Under the pieces are notes generated by a model. The model ran no database searches, was not told where the DNA came from, and worked only from the letters and a program-made list of their open reading frames with translations. The translations under genes were made by a program, and so were the position numbers. This document shows, in pieces, positions 31,450 to 35,191 of a stretch of DNA of 35,191 bases. This DNA is from Hofstenia miamia (Eukaryota; Xenacoelomorpha; Acoela), in assembly GCA_004352715.1 (NCBI GenBank), contig SCFE01000017.1, positions 1,116,999 through 1,152,189 on the forward strand, in the 5' to 3' direction. Positions within the stretch are counted from its first letter, which is position 1, and every line of letters starts with the position of its first letter.

Positions 31450-32190
31450 AAAACTGCCACACGCCATTCCTTTCGAAACGCAGAAATTACATTGGGTGAA
31501 CTCGCACCATTTCCATATATTAAAACGTTTAATAAAATGTCATCGGAAGTCAATGTATTATTACATCAAAATGCAAAACAATTGCAATACAAGATCTTCG
31601 AAAATAACCGTTATTTTTACAAGGGTGCATATGTCGATGCAGATCTATTTACACGAGGAGGAATTCATTTCTCTGAATCTGGATATGCTATATTAGCACG
31701 ATGCATTAAAAGCTATTTTGCAAATGCAAAGCATCCTTTCATCTACGGCCGCTCAATTTTGCCGCCAAAGTCACTTAATTCTTATCAATCATATCGACCA
31801 GCGAATACACGTATGCCACCGCAACATCACAGGCAATCACGTACCTTGTACNTTACACGAGGAGGAATTCATTTCTCTGAATCTGGATATGCTATATTAG
31901 CACGATGCATTAAAAGCTATTTTGAAAATGCAAAGCATCCTTTCATCTACGGCCGCTCAATTTTGCCGCCAAAGTCACTTAATTCTTATCAATCATATCG
32001 ACCAGCGAATACACGTATGCCACCGCAACATCACAGGCAATCACGTACCTTGTACTCACCAGCAACGATTAATCAAGGACGCTACGCCCCGCACCCGCAA
32101 ACGTACGCCGAAGTTCTTTCAACTACACCGCCTAATCATTTCTCACCTTCCGAGGTATTAAAGCTCCGACGCTTATTAACTTTTTACTAA
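31450..32190 (+). pseudogene. LINE ORF1 C-terminal part with SGNH/GDSL esterase-like end
   Basis: The open frame runs from about 31450 (NAEITLGELAPFPYIKTFNK) through YFYKGAYVDADLFTRGGIHF and SESGYAILARCIKSYF to a Pro/Ser/Gln/Arg-rich tail ending at 32190. The GIHFSESGYAILA segment matches the last block (DGIHLxxxGY) of the SGNH hydrolase domain of CR1/L2-type LINE ORF1, but the Asp before GIH is Gly here. A 203-bp duplication with one N (31649-31851 and 31853-32055) sits inside and appears artefactual. The 5' part of ORF1 is missing. It belongs with the 2A-like segment just downstream. Confidence 0.72.
31649..32055 (+). repeat. 203-bp near-identical tandem duplication around a single N
   Basis: 31649-31851 and 31853-32055 are identical apart from C31721/A31925 and meet at N31852. 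The pattern is the same as the 1043-bp duplication at 10740-12826 and points to an unmerged contig overlap. Confidence 0.93.
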
Positions 32191-32215
32191 ACGGTATCGA
32201 TTTATTTATCTTTGT

Positions 32216-32472
32216 AATGCTAAGACTACGGGTAGTTCACCTACACAAATTTTCTTAAAATCTAAGTTTGCAACTTTTATCAGCATTTTTTCAATAACAG
32301 ATATACCTAGAAAAAATCCCTTCAAAGAGCTTTTGGCGATTTTGATTTTAAAATTTTTATTATTACTTATACATGGAATCGAAGCAAATCCTGGTCCTTT
32401 GCTCAATTATGAAACATATCTAAAAAATGTTCATCTAAGAAAGAACTTGGACTTCTGTATACATTGCGGTTG
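32216..32472 (+). pseudogene. LINE ORF2 start with 2A-like NPGP motif
   Basis: In the frame containing 32339 the sequence reads FKELLAILILKFLLLLIHGI, then EANPGP, and ends at TGA (32470-32472). A hydrophobic run followed by G-I-E-x-N-P-G-P is the 2A-like ribosome-skipping motif found near the ORF2 N-terminus in many CR1/L2-type LINEs. The usual Asp before [V/I]ExNPGP is Gly here. The endonuclease domain that should follow is absent: after ~70 nt the sequence is already the endonuclease-RT linker, so there is an internal deletion. Confidence 0.7.
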
Positions 32473-32529
32473 ATCCTAGCAACATGATCAAAAGCTTTCT
32501 TGATATTCTTGAATCCTATTTAGATGAAT

Positions 32530-32715
32530 ATTGTCTTGAAAAAAATCCTTGTTACTAATCATTCTCGCAAAAACATAAAGAATGACAAGCCTTGGATTAC
32601 CGATTTCTGCAAAAAATTATAACAAAAAAATGACGCTTTTAAATTTTTTTCTAATGCCCGGACTCCTGAAAGTTATGCATTATACAAAAAAGCTAGAAAT
32701 ATTTCTAATATAGAA
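32530..32715 (+). pseudogene. LINE ORF2 endonuclease-RT linker fragment
   Basis: A shifted frame reads KILVTNHSRKNIKNDKPWIT, a Lys-rich helix with one stop, then FFSNARTPESYALYKKARNI up to the gap. 'KPWIT...K...Y..YK..RN' is the typical linker between the endonuclease and reverse transcriptase domains of LINE ORF2. The N run at 32716 removes what follows. Confidence 0.65.
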
Positions 32716-33715
32716 NNNNNNNNNNNNNNNNNNNNNNNNNNNNNNNNNNNNNNNNNNNNNNNNNNNNNNNNNNNNNNNNNNNNNNNNNNNNNNNNNNNNN
32801 NNNNNNNNNNNNNNNNNNNNNNNNNNNNNNNNNNNNNNNNNNNNNNNNNNNNNNNNNNNNNNNNNNNNNNNNNNNNNNNNNNNNNNNNNNNNNNNNNNNN
32901 NNNNNNNNNNNNNNNNNNNNNNNNNNNNNNNNNNNNNNNNNNNNNNNNNNNNNNNNNNNNNNNNNNNNNNNNNNNNNNNNNNNNNNNNNNNNNNNNNNNN
33001 NNNNNNNNNNNNNNNNNNNNNNNNNNNNNNNNNNNNNNNNNNNNNNNNNNNNNNNNNNNNNNNNNNNNNNNNNNNNNNNNNNNNNNNNNNNNNNNNNNNN
33101 NNNNNNNNNNNNNNNNNNNNNNNNNNNNNNNNNNNNNNNNNNNNNNNNNNNNNNNNNNNNNNNNNNNNNNNNNNNNNNNNNNNNNNNNNNNNNNNNNNNN
33201 NNNNNNNNNNNNNNNNNNNNNNNNNNNNNNNNNNNNNNNNNNNNNNNNNNNNNNNNNNNNNNNNNNNNNNNNNNNNNNNNNNNNNNNNNNNNNNNNNNNN
33301 NNNNNNNNNNNNNNNNNNNNNNNNNNNNNNNNNNNNNNNNNNNNNNNNNNNNNNNNNNNNNNNNNNNNNNNNNNNNNNNNNNNNNNNNNNNNNNNNNNNN
33401 NNNNNNNNNNNNNNNNNNNNNNNNNNNNNNNNNNNNNNNNNNNNNNNNNNNNNNNNNNNNNNNNNNNNNNNNNNNNNNNNNNNNNNNNNNNNNNNNNNNN
33501 NNNNNNNNNNNNNNNNNNNNNNNNNNNNNNNNNNNNNNNNNNNNNNNNNNNNNNNNNNNNNNNNNNNNNNNNNNNNNNNNNNNNNNNNNNNNNNNNNNNN
33601 NNNNNNNNNNNNNNNNNNNNNNNNNNNNNNNNNNNNNNNNNNNNNNNNNNNNNNNNNNNNNNNNNNNNNNNNNNNNNNNNNNNNNNNNNNNNNNNNNNNN
33701 NNNNNNNNNNNNNNN
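32716..33715. other. Assembly gap (1000 N)
   Basis: Exactly 1000 N, placed just where the LINE reverse transcriptase should begin. Confidence 0.99.
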
Positions 33716-34679
33716 AGTTAAAAATGTTTCTCTGCAGAGTTTGTCAGCACATTCATAGACAACTTTCATTTATTACAAACTTAAATGTTGGAAGAATTAT
33801 CTTTTTTTACAGGAGGATATAAATTAGCAGTAGAAATCATCTTGTCAAACGAAGTTTATTAATGTGTATTCTATATATTGCGTAATCTTTTCAGCAAATA
33901 GTAAAATTTATCATTCAACTACATAGTGTAATTTGTAGAATGCCTTAAGATGGGTATTTACGTGCGATATTAAATAAAACACATAAAAAACAAAACCATA
34001 CTTGAGCAAAGATAATTAAATCTAATTAAAAAATTTATGTATGCTTTTGAATACACTAAATTTTTTTTCTTCTTGCAATTCCCTATTTGTACACATGTTT
34101 TTTAAATAACTTAAAACATGGCCTTTATATGTAGCTATATATAATGAATGTTGATTGTTTGCAATTGTTGCTTTATCTAATACAATTAATGTGCGATACC
34201 AGCTGCAATAGATGAAGCATCTAATTGCATACCCAAGTAACTTTGACAATGAAGATCTTTTAGGCTTTTTTAAATTCATCTTTCGGATATTTTTCGATTT
34301 ACTTTTCTTTTCTTCATGACAACTATAAAATTCTGTGATAATTAGTTAAAAATTCATTTAATAGTTTTTATACGAATCCTTTTTTGATGAAGATAATGGA
34401 TAAATTGCTTTGTTAATTTGTAATAATCAGCTTTAAAACGATCTGCTTTTGATTGATCTACAATTTTTGCTAAATACACAATTTAGAATTTTTAGAAGTT
34501 AGTTGTTAAAGTCTTACCTTTCAGAGTGTTGACTGTTATACTAGAAGGGGAACGCTTGATGCATCTGTGCTTCGTATTTCAAAGAATTTTTGAAAATGTC
34601 TATGAAATTAAATTTGTTCAGTGGTTGAGGAAATACAATAGTTGCTCCGCATGTGTTATGCTGTCTAATAATAATAATT
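33716..34679. other. Unassigned AT-rich stretch
   Basis: Contains a minus-strand open frame at 34022-34279 (85 codons) with no recognisable motif. Nothing else is supported. Confidence 0.4.
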
Positions 34680-34932
34680 GTATAATGTAAAATATGGGTA
34701 TATATCAAACCGGGCTTTTTTTACTACTATCTAAACAAGCTATAGCTACAAATATATTAGAATCAAGTGATGCTTTCCAAGTTTCAGTAGCATTTAATAG
34801 TGCATCTGTTGTTGAGAAATTTTTGCGAAATCTAAATTGCGTGTTTGATAATAAATTATACTTATTTAAATATTCAGTTATTTGATTAAGACTTCGGAAG
34901 CTAGCCCTCCTTGCTAAATTTACAATAGACAT
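34680..34932 (-). pseudogene. LINE reverse transcriptase fragment
   Basis: The minus-strand translation has ITEYLNKYNLLSNTQFRFRK, then NFSTTDALLNATETW and IFVAIACLDSSK. This is the 'LLSNxQFGFRKxxSTxDAL ... DLSKAFD' region of CR1/Jockey-type LINE reverse transcriptase. The SKAFD end is present only after a one-base shift (KKARFD). It is in the opposite orientation to the LINE pieces at 31450-32715, so it is a separate insertion or an inverted piece. Only part of the fingers/palm is kept; the catalytic YxDD block is absent. Confidence 0.85.
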
Positions 34933-34938
34933 ATGACT

Positions 34939-34961
34939 ATAGATAAGATAAGATAAGATAA
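34939..34961. repeat. (AGATA)n short tandem repeat
   Basis: About four units of AGATA next to the 5' end of the minus-strand reverse transcriptase fragment. The remaining bases to 35191 are AT-rich with no feature. Confidence 0.85.
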
Positions 34962-35191
34962 TCTATATTCATTTGAATTTTTTACAATATTTTACTGATA
35001 TTTAAATTAATAGCGTCATTAACTACTATGTACAAAAAATGAATAATAACAAAAATGAAATAAATAAAACAACACTGACTAAAAAATACACTGACTATGG
35101 ATAGCTTACTAATTTCGATTTATTGTATAATCGTTATTATAAAATTTAAATCCTATCCATGATCTACCTGATATAAACTTTTGTTTGAGAA

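Noticed and set aside
32705-33769. Minus-strand open frame over the third gap
   Set aside because: Artefact of the 1000-N run.
34022-34279. 85-codon minus-strand ORF considered as another LINE piece
   Set aside because: No reverse transcriptase or endonuclease motif seen; not enough support.
1-35191. CRISPR array, bacterial operon, or rRNA/tRNA genes
   Set aside because: No regularly spaced repeats, no bacterial gene organisation, and no recognisable tRNA or rRNA sequence; the window is clearly metazoan nuclear DNA.

Overview
The window is AT-rich nuclear DNA from an animal, probably an invertebrate, in a draft assembly. The evidence is a mitochondrial-type protein gene split by GT..AG introns (several only 41-58 nt), Tc1/mariner and hAT DNA transposons, a CR1/L2-type LINE remnant, LTR retroelements, and three scaffold gaps of exactly 1000 N. 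I cannot fix the phylum from sequence alone.

Layout. 1-~15960 is a nested, rearranged cluster of one LTR retroelement family. Its LTRs (TGTAGCATC...GATGTTACA, about 1.12-1.16 kb) occur on both strands at 1-1140, 1141-1321, 4493-4819, 6270-7391 and 9162-10320. Internal pieces are a gag-like region with a CCHC zinc knuckle (2766-4492, and its 5' part at 5820-6269 minus) and a set of ORFs I do not recognise (10531-14925 plus; 7392-9161 minus; 1322-1765 minus). No reverse transcriptase or integrase of this family is visible. A mariner relic (237-809) sits inside one LTR at an exact TA site; the LTR at 6270-7391 keeps the empty site.

16934-29053 (+) holds the one host gene I can support: an 11-exon, 430-residue pyruvate dehydrogenase complex component X (E3-binding protein, PDHX). 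It has a lipoyl domain, a peripheral subunit-binding domain and an E2-like catalytic domain that has lost the HxxxDG active site. Intron 8 (7.4 kb) contains minus-strand mariner and Tc1 relics. Intron 9 (2.3 kb) contains a hAT element with a perfect 8-bp target duplication.

29054-35191 is mostly unassigned. It contains a LINE remnant (31450-32715: SGNH-type ORF1 end, 2A-like motif, endonuclease-RT linker), a gap, and a minus-strand LINE reverse-transcriptase fragment (34680-34932).

Assembly caution. Two near-perfect tandem duplications (1043 bp and 203 bp) each meet at a single N and look like unmerged contig overlaps. An 18/19 match to the Tn5 mosaic end used in sequencing libraries lies at 29151-29169. 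The layout of the left half and continuity beyond 29150 need confirmation from long reads.
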